Notes under the pieces: model-generated
Told to the model about the DNA's origin: nothing
Database searches by the model: none
Seen by the model: only the letters and a program-made list of their open reading frames with translations
Origin: Stercorarius parasiticus
Lineage: Eukaryota > Chordata > Aves > Charadriiformes > Stercorariidae
Assembly: GCA_013396915.1 (NCBI GenBank)
Contig: VWZL01002832.1
Coordinates: 2,428 to 66,427, forward strand
Length of the DNA: 64,000 nt
Direction: 5' to 3'
Position numbers and translations under genes: made by a program
Shown: piece after piece, positions 12,641 through 26,135 of the stretch
Numbering within the stretch: position 1 is the stretch's first letter
Layout: the number at the start of each line of letters is the position of its first letter

Positions 12641-15600
12641 TCTTTCAAAGGAGTTGTTTGGAGTCAATGTCAGTTATTAGACTCGGCAGACAAAGCCAAG
12701 CGCTGCCCCACGAGGACCAGCTCCATCATCGTGCCTGCTTTATCCCAGGAATTACGGAAGGGAAATGGGAAGGGCTGCATTTAGCCACCAAAAAGCATCA
12801 TGCATTAAATCTCCGTATGTGCAGCGCTGGATTTACAGATGATGCCAGCGAGTTCAAAGGAAACTGAAAAAAAATGCATCTCCCTGCTAAGCACCTTTTT
12901 CTTTTGGCTAGTCAATATAATACATTTTAAGGGGCAAGACTGCGCGTCAGCAGACATCCTTCCCCCAGAATCTTTGCAACAATTTTCTCTTCCGGTACTC
13001 AAAGTGCTGGTTTCTAGCTAGGGAAAGACCATACAGTCACGAAATGGTCATCAGAACATCAAAAAAAGGGGTGGGTCTGTTGAACATCACCCACCCACAG
13101 CTGTATGTGTGCCCATCTCACCGTCTGCCCTCTGCAAGCTGCCAAAAAAGCCGGAGGATCTCCTGCTAGGAAGAACCTCTCCACCTTCCTCCTCTGCTTC
13201 AGTGGGAGCCTTGGTGAAGAAGTGGCTCCGTGTCAACCTGGAGAGTCAAGTTATGACCAGCGTGTAAGTAGAAAAGTAACTAAATGGAGAAATAATGACT
13301 AGTGACCAATAACGACGTGGTGGCTGAGGCTGAACTGCTTTTCAGAGCATTAATATCCCCACTGAGGGAGAGGATACTGAGCAGCTGGAGATGGTGTTCA
13401 AGAAGGCGAGCAAATACCAGCGAGCTGAAAAAAAAAGTCTTTACCAAGGACAGAAAGGGCTAAGACTAAGAGAAAATTTAATTGTATTATATAGACACCA
13501 TAATGTAGATGAAGTGTTCAGTATTAAATGGCATTTTTGGAGTAGCAGGGAAAGGCGTTACAAGAACTGGAAGACAGGTAAATTAAAATGAAAAATGAGA
13601 CACCTATTTTGAACATGAAGGGCAAATAACCACAAGAAAAAACTCCCCAGCCAAGTGGTAGATCACATACATCTCCAATCCCCAACTGGAGGTTAGCAGT
13701 GCCACCTCGGCCACCTTCTCCTCTGCTCCGCTGGTGAGCTCCAAGGTGCCTATCACAACCCCAGCTGAGCAGATTTATTCTATAAAAGCCCCATAGCAGC
13801 CAGCTTTTTTCCTGCATGACCACATTTATTCCCAAATCTTCCCTCTTGCTCTCCAGCGTTGCTGGTATGGAGGACGTTGCAGCCATCCGACGTCCCCTCC
13901 ATTTACAGCCGCTGCAAAGAGCTGTGCTGACGGGAAAATATTTTCCACGTCCAAGCCGTGTGTGCCAGCACACAGGAGACACTTCTCCCCACCTAACAGT
14001 TGCTTTTGGGGGTTTGGCAGCTTTGACCCAGGAATCCTTCCGCAGAGTTTAACCGATAAAAATACCAGTGTCCGAACAGTGCAGCCTTTCAATCTCCCCT
14101 AGTTCCCCTGGGCCAGCTCAACCTCTGGTCGCATCTGTGGAGCTCCTCGGAGGGTGGTGTGGTTACCCAGACGTACCTGAGGGCACCACTGGCTATGTAC
14201 TTTACCTTATTCAAACCATCTATTTAAAGATTTCTGGTCTATGAGTCCTTTTACGAGAGCAGAGGGTGGGGACACGGACCTGAAAGCGTTTTTTTCATTC
14301 CCTGGAATGCTTGGGGTCTGTGCAGCCCTCTGGCTTTTCCGTCTGCAGCGATCTCCCTCCACTCCCCGGCAGCTGAAGCATCATGATTTTTGATCATTTT
14401 TAACCACTTCCCGGCATTAAGCTAAGGGTTGTCTGCTGCATTTCACCTCCTTCACCGGGGTCTCGAGGGATGGGTAACCTGAAGTCAAAGTCTACGAGGC
14501 ACAGGTCTGCCACTGCCTTAATCATCGAACGTTTCCCATCACATGGAAGATAACGCTGAAATAATCTGCATGCATTTAATCTCCAGCAATAAAGGACCAC
14601 CTGGTAACCTCAGCCGATGTTTTGAAATGTCCCTGTCCTCTACCACTGCCTGGTGGGTGCCCAGAGCCTTGTGCAGCCTCTCCCCATCAGTCACCCCTCT
14701 GCACACGCATGGAGAGAGGGGTCTATCCCAGCACCTGCGTCACCCAGCCCCTCTCCCCCTCCGCAAGGAAGCGTCACCGCCTCCCCACTGGATTAAATAA
14801 CCATGGCAGCAAGGGACGTGCTGGAAAACCAGGTATTTCGGGACTGCGATCAACTCTGCGATGTGATTTATGACTAAAGGGAAATAACACGCTATGGTTT
14901 TAATATTCAGGATCAGTCTCGGGTAACACTGTTCAGCAGTGTTACATCCCTCATTGGAGCTGTTAAGTCAGTGCTGAGAATACAACCCAGCCTCCGCAGC
15001 AACCGAAGACCGTGGGTAACACCGTTACACTTCATGCTTATGAATATCGCTGCATATCATACGATTATACATGCTGTTTTCTCCCATGTCTCCATATGAC
15101 TTTGTGGCCAGGAAGGAGATGGCATAGCATCCATCTGTTCAACCCCATCCTTTCATCTGGTTTAAATTAATGCTCCGTCCAGACCCAATCCACCCCTGCT
15201 TCTCCTGCACAGTGGTACCAAACCCTTTTCTCCTTGTACTACCAACTATTCTGCCAAGCTCAGCTGAGCTAAAAAGCAATGAAAAAATTAGGAGAGATTG
15301 GCTGTGTGAAAAGGCAGAACAAATACCCTGGTTTTAATAGACCGTTTACTATCAGGCCAGGAGTCATTTGGGTTTTCAGAGCTCAGACTCGATTTTAAGG
15401 TGCATCCAGGAAAGCTATCAATACGGAGAAACATATGGTAACCATTTTTTTCCCTCTTCCCGCTCATTTGAGGCTCTCTGTCAATCTCCTGGCACTAAGC
15501 GGTGCCACAAGTCAAACACAACTTCAGTTTTCTCATTTGCTTGCAAAGCCAGATCTTTATTACACTGGGGCATATTGCAGTTCAAATGCGAACGCTCCTG

Positions 15601-16289
15601 CTTTAGCCACTATTTTCATCTCAGACTTGGTATTTTTACAACCAGAGATATGCTTCTGAAGCTCTTCACAACCTGAAATACTGTCCCTTTTCCACACATA
15701 CTTCTGGTCATGGGGATTTTTTAATTTAGGCTTTTTGCTCTCCTCTTCCAGTTTGTCAGTTGTGGCCACACAATAAGCTGGAAGGGGTGTTACGAATTCA
15801 TGAGGCCAGTAGCTGCAAATCTCCAAGCCTATAAATAACATCCACGTGAACACATGCCATTTAATTACCTGTTAAAATAGCACGTATGCTTTGCAGTCTG
15901 CAAACACCCCCCTTTCACTTAGCATCTCCCATCAGTGATGGGCTGCTGGGTCCTTTCCTGCGGTGCCGTACACCATCGTTCTCCAGCCAAACCAGTACCA
16001 TCACCTCCTCTCTGCTGGGGAAGGCAACGTGAGTCCATGGGAAACATGGCCGGTGTTCACCTCCACCAAACAACACGTCACATAAGCTGTCCTGAATTTC
16101 TTCTTCTTGACCTACTGCTTCTCAAAAGGCAAATCCACCAGAGCCTCCGAGCTGGAACCAGTGGTACTTCCTCCACACGGCACTTGATCTTATTTCGGAG
16201 ATGCCAACGATGCAAGTCCCAGACGAATCTGCATCATTTCTCATTTCAAGAATTTTACTTCGGTGCTCTTAAATGAGAAGTACACTTAA

Positions 16290-16620
16290 AAAGAAAAACC
16301 TGTGTTTAACCTCCTGGACGCTTTTATCGGTTAAAGATCAGTAAACTGTCATTTGTTTTAGTGTACCAGGCCTGCTTTATCACGCTGATAAACACAGTAA
16401 TTACTTTAGGCTGAATACATCTTTGAATGTGTACAAGCAAAAACTCTATTTCTAAAGGCAAAAATGAGAGACCACCTAAAGGTCTTAAAGATCAGCCAGT
16501 AATAGGATGACATTTCACTTCCTCGGGAACATTTGTCCGTAATGAAAACAACCTCTAAGCACATGAAATTGGGTCATAATTATCCCATTATCGTTGCGTG
16601 GGTCTGAAGGCTAGACCAAG
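16290..16620. promoter_or_regulatory. Candidate regulatory element with palindromic GATA pair
   Basis: At 16376-16392 two GATA words face each other in a perfect palindrome, TTTATCA-CGC-TGATAAA. Another TTATC word lies at 16324-16328. A TAATTA word (16398-16403) and 'cataattatcccattatcg' around 16575-16593 add homeodomain sites. There is no coding or transposon signature. Whether the block is conserved is unknown. Confidence 0.3.
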
Positions 16621-16930
16621 ATAATGTCAGCGGAAAATGTTTCCTCCACACTGGGAAATCATTACCTCAATAGTTTCATTAGCGGAGTATTAAGCTCAAG
16701 CAGCTTCTCCTGCGAACAGACACTCGGACAACAGAAACAGCCTGAAACAGGGTCTCAGCTGTTCCCTCAAAACCTGTTACTGAAAACCGCCTCTCACGAC
16801 ACAGGCTGGGGAGAGAAATGCTTGTGATGGGACCAACAGAGAGAAGAGGAGCAGAAGAAATCACGCGAGCTCAAAGCCATCCTCATGTTCTCAGCGTGGC
16901 AGCTACAAACAAAACACCTCAAGACCTATA

Positions 16931-16942
16931 TAGCACGTGCTA
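16931..16942. repeat. 12-bp perfect palindrome centred on an E-box
   Basis: TAGCACGTGCTA is its own reverse complement and contains the E-box CACGTG, a bHLH-binding word. It lies in a short purine/pyrimidine-alternating AT-rich stretch (about 16923-16975, with repeated 'tata' and 'gagctata' words). Confidence 0.5.
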
Positions 16943-18009
16943 GTATATACAGGAGCTATATATTTTATATACATGGGTTAGCATGTAGGGGAGCTATACA
17001 GGATATACCAGCAGTAGCCACATCTCTGGAGCAATGAAGGCATCTTCATCCACGCTGAGTCCACCTGTTGCAAGAGAGCTGTGGGTCCTGATGGTCTCCA
17101 GGTGCTCCAGGCACCTTAGACTAAGAAGAAAGGTGCTAAAATAAAAGGAGAGCGGAAGGAGGGCTTCCATAGAGTAAAATGGGAGTGTTAAGCAGGGCTT
17201 TGCCAAGATACCACAGGCTGGAGAGAAACAGCCCAGCCTAGCTATAAAGACTGGAACTGCTCAAATTCCACTTAATTCACATTTATTGAAGGGGCAGGGA
17301 AAGTTGCATAATTGGGATGGTAAACTCAATGGTCATGGCAAGTCCCTAGATAAAAAATGATCTTATGGGTCAACACCTTAACAGATAAAACAGAGAGTGG
17401 GACATGTGCTACGGGCAGCCAAAATATTGGAAAACAGAGTGGATCAGGTCTTTACACACTGTCTTTTCAAATTTTCCAAAAAAAGGCAGGCCAAAGATCA
17501 TCATCTCTGCCAATGATCTTCATCAGCTTCTGAAATACTGAGAAAAACATCTTGGAGGGCCAGAGGAAAGCAAGCGCTTCACAAAAATTCTTAGCAGGTA
17601 AATGGAATCGCACAGATAATTGTGTCAGCTTGACATCGATCCTGGCCATCCTTTGGGATGTGCAATTCTCAATTTAATTGCTGAAGAAATTAAGGCAATA
17701 TAACGAATACCAATCTACGTGGCTCTATGGAAAATAGATGTCATGAAATGAACTTAGCAAGTTTTATTAAACCGCCTGCAAATTGGGTTGAAGAAGCATT
17801 CACAGCGATGTAATGTAATTAGGCTGCTGTAAACTGGCTGGCTTACAAACTTGAGCTCGTTGAGCATGTCTCCAGCTCCAGGGTTTTTTATCTCAGCGGA
17901 GGGGAGGTTAAAAGCAATGAGCTGCCATCAGAAAAGTGCTTGGGAGAAGCGTGAGAACGGACGGCTAATACAGCAAGCAGCAAGGGCAGGATTTAACAGC
18001 AGGACCGTG

Positions 18010-18260
18010 AAGTTAGACGAGTTCAGGCTTGAAATGTGGAACAAATATTTAAGGCAGACCAATTAGGGCAATTAATCTTTTCAACAGTTTGCAAGGGACT
18101 GTGGTGCTTCCTCAGTCACCGGCAAATTTTTAAGCCAGAATTAGATATTATTTTTTTTAAAGACAGAAATACGCTAGCGAAAACAAGACCTCCAAAAAGG
18201 CTAATGGCCCATCTCCTGCAAATCAGGCTAGATGAGAACAGCTGGCCTCACTGACCTTAT
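18010..18260 (+). mobile_element. Ancient CR1/L3-like LINE relic, 3' end
   Basis: The order of words follows the 3' end of old amniote CR1/L3-type LINEs. It starts with a 'ttcaggcttgaaatgtgg' segment. Then comes 'ggcaattaatc...caa...tttgcaagggactgtggtg', the decayed counterpart of the terminal ORF2 region. Next is 'ctcagtcaccggcaaatttttaa', then 'atggcc' and 'aatcaggctagatga' near the end, where younger copies have 'cagactagatgat'. Many indels have destroyed any reading frame. This is much older than the CR1 copies near 42 kb and 62 kb. The 5' boundary is uncertain by tens of bases. Confidence 0.55.
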
Positions 18261-20229
18261 AAGATACCCACTTATGAAAACTAAAGTAATTTTCATTCAT
18301 CCTTTTGCCGTCCAACATCTTTCAGGCATGCTAGAAGGGCTGAAAAGTGGATAAAAATGTAATTGTAAAGTCTCTTTCTCTAAATCAAGGTTACACACTG
18401 AATTTACAAACGCTGTCAGCACAACATCCTGCAGACTTTTCAGTCCGGAAACACACGCAGAATACAGATGTACGGACTTTATCAGCTCCGTATTATGCCT
18501 CACAATGTGAAAATGATTGCATGATCAGTAAATCCAACACCCACGCAAATAACTGCTACTTCCAGTTCCTAATGAATCACAGCGCCAGAACGGGGTCAGA
18601 AGAATAGTCATTGTGGGAAAAAAAACACAAAACACCCCTCAAATGGACTGTTTCACATGCTTGCTTGGGCAAGAGCTATCAAAGAAACACTAGCTGGGGA
18701 GATTAATGACATAATTTCAGCAGACAACTAACCGATATATTCATGTGAATTTTTTCCCCTGTATTCCCACATTCTATTTAAAGCCTTTTAAAGCGAGTTG
18801 ATTTTTAGCTACTTAACATTTAGCAACAGAGTGAAGAGAAGGAGAAGAAGCCTTCCCAATACAGAAGTCAACCAACCCAATGTGAAAGATGGAAATCAGT
18901 TGGACCTGCTCTCTGGGATCAGAGTAGCAACTACAAGTTACGGGTCAGCCCAGTCAAAAAGGTGCCAGAGTTGATAATAACCTGCAGCAGAAGGAGCTGG
19001 GTGAGAGAGACCCAAGTGATTCAACATCTTCTGGATGCAAATAGTCTCTGCAATGAGCTGGTTATCTTCACTGATCCTTTAGGACAGATTTTACTGCACA
19101 GAGATTAATCAGGCACCAAAATTTCCGTAAAAGTGGCCTTCAGTTGACCCGTGACACCATTTCCACTTCCCTTTCCCACGCATTTTTGCTCTTCTGCTCC
19201 CAAACATATGGTTTTATGGAGTAAGAAATTTCATATCCACAATCCCCACACCAGCTCAACCCATTTTTTCCCAGCATCTTCCCCCAACGGAATGAGCTTC
19301 TGGTTGAAGCCGCCACAAGCGATCTCCCATCAAATGATAAAACATTCACTTTGAAATTATTTTTTTTTAACCAATTATTTTAATGCCATGGAGAGGAGGG
19401 ACGAATTTCAATTTTGCTTCAACTCTCTCCACTCCAGCAGGGCTGTGTTATGCAGGGAAGGGAAGATGCAAAACATCAGGGTTTCTGCAAGGGAGACCAA
19501 TTGCTCTGGTCTGTGTTTCCAAAAAGGCAATCCAATCCTTTCCCAGAATCAGGCATCTGATAATAAAACTGCAGATCAAAGAAAAACATGGTCCTGGCAG
19601 GGGCAGCCTGACTGCCAAAACACAATGTTAAAGCCCCGGCCATATATTGTGCGATGAAAGGGAACATATAGATTTCACCCTGTATCTTGACACAAATTTC
19701 ATAAAGTAGCGTGAAAAATCAATGGGGGTGGGAACAAACAACCTTTTATGCTGCTTTGATATTTCTAAATTTTGTTAAAAAATATTCAGTAGTCCTTTTC
19801 TGAGCTAGAGAGGCAGCTTAAGCCAGAAATAAAGTTGCTGAGAGGACAGCCGGTGTATCATCTACCCAGGTGTTCACACAACCTGCTCCCCGAAGAAGCA
19901 ACTCCTTGCCGTGCCAGGGCACGAGCTGTGTCAGGGTACACATCTCGCCTCCGCAGAGCCCGAACAGCAAGCCGGAGCCTTTCTTCTGGGCTTATAAGGG
20001 AATAGATGTTGCCTCCCGGATGTCCAAGCCCAAGGAGAACAGGGCATCAGAAATGACTTGGAAAGATTTGAAACAGATAGCGATTTTAAGGTTACTGTGC
20101 AACGCCACTCTATGCGCTCTCGCTAGCAGAAGGAAACACAAAAAGGATGCAAAATGGGGCAAATGCAGCTTTCTCAGCTGGGAGGAATGCTCTCTTTTTG
20201 AGCAATGGCCATAAATGCGGATGGTACCT

Positions 20230-20325
20230 CAGGTCTCCTCCTGACCCTGCTACTAGCCAGTACACTCACCCTGGGTAAGTTGTTCACGTTCCCCATCTGC
20301 AAAATGGGGACAAGGAAACTCACTT
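20230..20325 (+). repeat. MIR-like SINE relic
   Basis: The run 'ctgctactagccagtacac' followed by 'ccctgggtaagttgttcac' and 'ttccccatctgcaaaatgggg' matches, word by word and in order, the conserved core of MIR-type SINEs: 'ctagctgtgtgac', 'cttgggcaagttactt', 'catctgtaaaatgggg'. The tRNA-like head is not clear, and the 3' tail beyond 20325 has decayed. This is the better supported of the two MIR-like copies in the window. Confidence 0.65.
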
Positions 20326-23114
20326 CCAAAGGACAGCACTTTCAAACCTACTAATAAAAAACACTCTAACGCCTGTGGTGCTGTTCTATGAAAATTTATC
20401 CTATAGAAGCTGAGCTTGGGACTTTTTTCCCCCCCCATTCAGACTGAAGCAGCATCAGAACCACCCAGAAGACTTTGTGAAAAGGGTGAACCTAACCCTC
20501 ACCATGACCCCAGTCAAATACCGGCCTCCAGCTGAGTGCTGCATCCCCATCCATCCATCATATCACCTAGTAAAATGGAAGATTTCATCTGAAATGGAAA
20601 TGTCTAGCTGTGCTGCATCAACGAACAGCCTTTATTTGTCCTTATTTACAGTCTGAGCCTCATCCTTGTTTCAATTCCTTTGCTGACACTAACACATTAT
20701 TTTTTAATAAGCTGATGCTTTCCCAAAAAGAAACAAGTTATCTTGCCCATTTACCAAGTCATTAAGCCACTGCCCTGTGTATATACCATTATTGACCCTC
20801 ACCATACTGAATCCAATCATCGTACTCGTATTTATTCCCCCATCCTCTTCCGTTACCTGCACGCGTGGCTGCTGTGCTCCATCACTGCGGCTGCTTTCCC
20901 TTTGCACAAGCTCTATGGCTCTCTCTTCACATCCATCCTCCTGGAGGCTCCTTTTAGGGATCTGGAGATCCTCCGTAACCTGGTACTATTGCACTTCTCT
21001 GAGTTTTTGCTGGTTGCAAAGATAAATTCAATGGTCTAAAAGCAGATGCAGCAAAAAGGAATGAGCAATTCCTCCAAGACGCTAGCATCTTCCATCCTGC
21101 TCCTCGTTGTGGTGGAAATGTTCACATAAATCATATCTGGTTAAGCAAACATGATGTACCCCAGCATCATAAAACATGGTTTTTCCCTCATTTTCACTGA
21201 GCTTAATTATTCCTTCTTCCTTCTTTTCTACACCAAATTGAGTGCTGGTTAGTTGCCATCGGCCACACTCAGACTTCTCATTTCTTCAAGCGCTCGTTGT
21301 TTGTCCCTTATCTCCAGAGGGACGAAATGTGCATTACCACCAAGATTCCCTGCGTTTAGCATCAAAATGTTAATACTGTTGTGCTGCATTAAAAACAGGG
21401 CATTTTTCCACCATTTGCCCCCAATTACACAGTAAATACACAGCCTACAGGGAGAAACCCCCTTGCTGGAAAACTAAATTTCATAACCTAAGAGCCATTC
21501 AAGCTGCACGGGCCAAGCAAGCAGGCAAGTCAAATCCAGCAGAAAGTTCGTTATTCCTGCTGGCTTTTTCAGGAGCTCCAACATGGGCTTGTGAATAAAA
21601 CTCTTTAATTGTAGGTTAGGTTACAGTATCTGGGATCAAATATCAGGTTGCAAAGAAGGGCTCCCCTGATCTGCTCCTGCTCCTTGCTAGTAGGTGAATG
21701 CCACGGCAAAGGAAAATGCATTTCTGCCAGGTAAATATTGAGTCCCAGGTAGACACTTAAACCAGGAGATACTTATTTTGAAAAGATAACTATCCCATTA
21801 TCCTCTTCTAAACAACTTTATTCTATCAGTGATTGCAAAATAGTAAAGGAAAGATCTCATGTTATTACTTAACACCCAGTTCTGGTCTTGAAAGGAACAA
21901 GAATTGAGACAAGCATGTTAGAAAACTGCTTGTGTCTATAGAATGCGTTTCTCTAGATAAATCTTGCCCACTATTATTTTTACAGAAAAAAAAATAAAAT
22001 TAACTTTTTCTCCCCCCCCCCCAGTCCTAAGATTTTTTTCCCAGCCTTCCAAAGTAATTTGGCATTTGAAGAATAGGAAATAAATATTTTTTTTAGGAAA
22101 ATTTAGAATTGTCTTTGGATAATTATAGGATGACTGCTACTTTCTTAATAAAAGACAATGGGAGAATAACAAAAGGAGAAGAAAAGGAAAATACAGTGCC
22201 ATTTGCTTGTTTTCAAATGCCCATTTTCTGGCCAGCCATCTTCACAGAAGTTCTCCTTCAGGTGTCACAATGCCTGGCTGCCCATGGGTTTCACTTGGGT
22301 CAGCAGAGCAAGACTTTCAAGCTTTGTCTCTAGCCAAAAATGAGACTGATTTCAGCTCTGACTCACTGAAATAGCTCGTTATTTTTCTAACCAGAGGCTG
22401 AGCCACACCAAGCGAGCAGCACCCCCAAAATACAGGTGTACTGAGTTTGCTGAGTACTGAGCCTCTTGCTGAAAAAGCCAAACTGTCATGCTTCCCTCGG
22501 CTCTAATTCCGTTTCCTATTAAAAAAAAAAAAGGCAAAACAAAACAAAACAGAAAACCACTTCTCGTTGCCCTCTGATGATCATCTAAAAACGGCCAAGC
22601 TGTCATCTGCAATGGTGTGTAAATACCGCTCTTCATCAACCTTCTTGGTCCTTCTCTATTGCACTGGTGGAGCTCCCAATGGTGGAGACTCCTGCACTGC
22701 AAGGTTTAAAAGAGCCCACAGCAACGTGAAGCATCCCAGTCCCCACTGCACACTGGAGACGGGAAGCCTGTAGATACAGTCCATGCTGAAAGCACTCCAA
22801 ATTACCCTAAAACAGCATCTTCTCCCTTCATTGCAGTGAACAAACCCAGACTTTGCACACAGAGATGAAGCTGTTGGACTGAAATGCCCAGGTTGTTTCT
22901 GCTTTCTTCATACTTGGGTGGCCCCTGGTACGGACAACTTCAGGGCTGCACCAGGAAACACTTTCATTAAATGGATGTGGGTGAGTTGAAGGAATCCCAC
23001 ATTTCTGGCTGCCAAGGTATGGTTCATCAAGGCGAGCTCATCCCACTTGCCCATGCTTATCACCTTCCATCCGAGTTACACACATTTAATGAATCACCTC
23101 ATTTTTCTTAATTT

Positions 23115-23135
23115 TCATGTGGCCAGGCCACATGA
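23115..23135. repeat. Perfect inverted repeat (10-bp arms)
   Basis: TCATGTGGCC and GGCCACATGA flank a single A, making a near-complete 21-base palindrome. No known element explains it. Confidence 0.6.
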
Positions 23136-25399
23136 GCCCTCAGGGTGTCCAGGCAGGGAAACCGAGGCAGAGGGGGGTGCTGCAACCCACCTTCCACGGC
23201 ATCCTTGATGTGGTCAGCACAGCCTCGCGTGGTGCTGTTGTGATGGGGAGAGGAACAACACACCCAACATCACCCAGCTGTGAGACCTGACTTTGAGGTA
23301 ATGCAAGACAAGGAAATCCCCTTAAATAATAAAATCCTCACTCTAATCTTCAATGACATGCTCAATGCCTTGAGCACGCGTTGTATTAGTTGCCCAGGAG
23401 TTCTGCCATGTTCTTTATCTGTGGTTTTCTTCTCACAGTCATCTTCTCAGACACCACTGCCCTCCAGTGATAAGTGCTGGGAGATGAAAAGCAAAAATGC
23501 CTTGGAGTACCCTTGGAGACACGAATTGTTATTGCCAACATTTTCCCCTGTGTCTGCCAGACTAACGCAACTTTCCAGTTATTTTACCAAAAATACCCTC
23601 TGCCATGCTGCAGCCTGCGTTTCCTTCTGCCCGTGACTGCAGTAACGATCCCAACCCAGCTGGAAGCCGCTTCCCTCCGGCTGCAAAAATTAAAGGTTTT
23701 CTTGCCACCGAGCCGTATTAAAGTCCATCACAGCCCCAAAGTGCTGGGCACGTTCCTATAGACAGGGGACAAAACTGCCTTCTAATAATTGCAGTGGAAT
23801 TTTATAAAGTGGAGTTACCCGGCCAAGCCTCTCAAGAGCTGTTTGCTCCTTTGCAGCTTTTCACAGTGACACCATTCCAAATTACTTCAGATCTAACTTT
23901 TCCGTGCTTGCTGTATTTCCACAAGAGTCTTCCCAGCGCACAGATTTATTTTCTTTCAGCTTTCAAGAAAACCATGGACTTCAGCAAGAGGGGACTTGTG
24001 ATGTATTTACTCCTTTTAGCTTTTTTTTTTTTTTGATAATTTTTTAAGTAAGCAACTGCCCGACGGCCTTATTCTAAGCATAATATCTCTCCTCGCATCT
24101 TTCTCTGCACCATAGTCACTTCTGACGTGCCTTCAAACCATTAAAAACAGCCCAGCTGGAAGCCACCCTTCAGGATCCATTTCTTAAGGGACCCCTTCCT
24201 GCTACACCTGCTGCTTCCAGTTATTAAAGTTGCATTTTGGCTTAATAGTTATGCCAAAGACATTTACCGTACACCCAAATTTTGGCATGCATGTTAAGCC
24301 ATTCTGAGGATTTGGGTATATTTGTTTGGGATCTCAGTGCATCAGTTGCTCGAGAAATTATCCCCAGTTATCCTTCCCCCTTTCATACACAGCAGGGTAA
24401 ATAATAGAGAGCATGACCAATCCTCAGCATACAAAGCATTAAAGAGTTTAAAGAAATTAAATACTGACAATATTGCACGCAGATACACAAATAGAAAGTG
24501 GAATTACAAGATTTAGGACCTGATCCCTTATTACAAACAACTCAACAGAATTTATTTTCGTTTCAAACAGAATTTATACACTGATTGGTCATTTAAAATC
24601 CTGGTGGTGATTTTTATCTTGGAGGATTTTACAGAAACTTCCAGCAAAGAGCAAAATGCAAATGACAATAACTCAAAATTCCCATCCCGTTGCGCTTGCT
24701 GGGATCAATCACAGCCCGGCACTGTACTCCGTTACTGCAAACCGTAAGCCAGAAAACCCAAATATTAAGATACTGATGTCCTGAACCTGTTTCCCACCTG
24801 CACAGTTACCTTCTGGGCCTTTTATGTTAATTAATACTTTGTTTTCTACCAATGCACCTATATGTTGGTTGAATGTTACAGTCACGCTATCAGCCTGTAG
24901 TTAATTCACTGCCACAAGGACATTGCAGATGTATGTTTTTACCCCATTCTACATACCGATAAGTCTCCAAACTACAAATGCACCAAGCAAACCAATGCCA
25001 AAGGAGCACAAAATAAAACCTATTATTTGAGTCAAACGGGAGGCAAAACTTTTTTTACTCTTAGTTATATCTTCAGCTTTTCTTTTTCTACCGTCTCTAA
25101 CCCAAATCGTACATCACTGCAGGCCGGGAAGACTTTAATGTCACTTTTGCCTGCTGCTGTACCAGAGCGTGCTATCCATAACACGCCTCTATTAAAGCTT
25201 CACTTGATATATTCTCCCTGTAAAATGCAGAAAGGTTTCCAAGCCCTAGAGAGAGCAGGCAGTCCTGCTCCAGTGTGTATAACAGGGTATGATGCTCCTC
25301 ACATCTTTAATGGACAATTTTAATGGGCCCTCACTCTGTCAGAGATACAGCTGCCTCTCTTGGGAGGGGAAACGCAACACAGAGCTGCTTCGCCATGTC

Positions 25400-25770
25400 C
25401 TTCACAGCTCGTCGTCTTTCAGGAACGCCATCGGCTGTATTTTAGGACTATATGTAATTTCCTGTTCTAATTGACATTTAACTAAATGAAAAGTTATACC
25501 TGCTCAGTTGCAACTGGCATCAAATGCATTGGAGTGCAGTGCACAAGACCCCTCAAAACCAACGGGTGTCTTTATCAGCTACATTCAACAGCAGAGAGGG
25601 ATTCAAACGAGCAGTTTTATTTAGCCTGACGCGGTTTAAATCCGTTCATTTGTGCTACAGCAAAATGTTTTCCCTTGACACAAGTTTTCGGGGATTAATT
25701 CAAACTTATGCCTGAGAAGACAGGAAGCCACTTGATAATGAAGCAGACCTCATTAATCTAATCACCCATC
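25400..25770. promoter_or_regulatory. Candidate conserved non-coding element
   Basis: This non-repetitive block has clustered TAAT/ATTA words, for example 'gttctaattgacatttaac' near 25462, 'gattaattc' near 25693, and 'cttgataatgaag' followed by 'cattaatctaatcac' near 25731-25766. It has no coding frame. The texture, complex and AT-balanced with repeated homeodomain words, resembles known developmental enhancers, but I cannot test conservation here. Confidence 0.2.
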
Positions 25771-26029
25771 CAGCAGCTGAAGGTGGTGGAGGCAGCAGAG
25801 TGGGAGGTTAGTGGGAACAGCAGACCTACATGTCACTCGAGCCTGTGCCAAATCCAGGATTGTCCCTCCCTGGTTGACTCTCTTGCCACGAGGTCTGGGT
25901 ACAGCCACAGCCACCTTCCTGGCAGATCTGATTTCAAAGAGCTCATTGCTCGGGAGCACAAAGCCACCATCATCTCAGAAACCCCAGAAAGGTTTCTTTT
26001 GGAGGTTCTCTGGTCCGCTCCCAGCACAG

Positions 26030-26135
26030 CCAGCACCACAGCTGCAGCAGGTTGCTCAGGGCCGTGTCCAGGCGAGTCGGGTCAGTCGCTGAGGATGGAG
26101 AGCCCACAAGCTACAGCATCAGTGGGACAGATTTA
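26030..26135 (-). mobile_element. Decayed CR1 fragment
   Basis: Written on the plus strand, 'gcagcaggttgctcagggc' is followed by 'cgtgtccaggcgagt' and 'tgaggatggagagcccaca'. This is the order seen in the reverse complement of the CR1 ORF2 terminus and 3' UTR ('gcaggttgctcagggc', 'tgtccag', 'aaggatggagactccaca'). The fragment is short, diverged and truncated on both sides, and there is no open frame. It shares its words with the fragment at 42132-42195, so both may come from the same old CR1 subfamily. Confidence 0.5.

Larger units (their letters stand above)
6691..18009. other. Unique non-coding DNA, no gene recognised
   Basis: This is about 11 kb of AT-leaning DNA with no recognisable coding exon or transposon. 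Several sub-stretches (7180-7440, 12500-12640, 16290-16620) are dense in homeodomain or GATA words and are listed separately as candidate regulatory DNA. A CTCF-like word, a 14-bp tandem duplication and a CACGTG-centred palindrome are also listed. Open frames are short and scattered with no domain. Confidence 0.6.
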
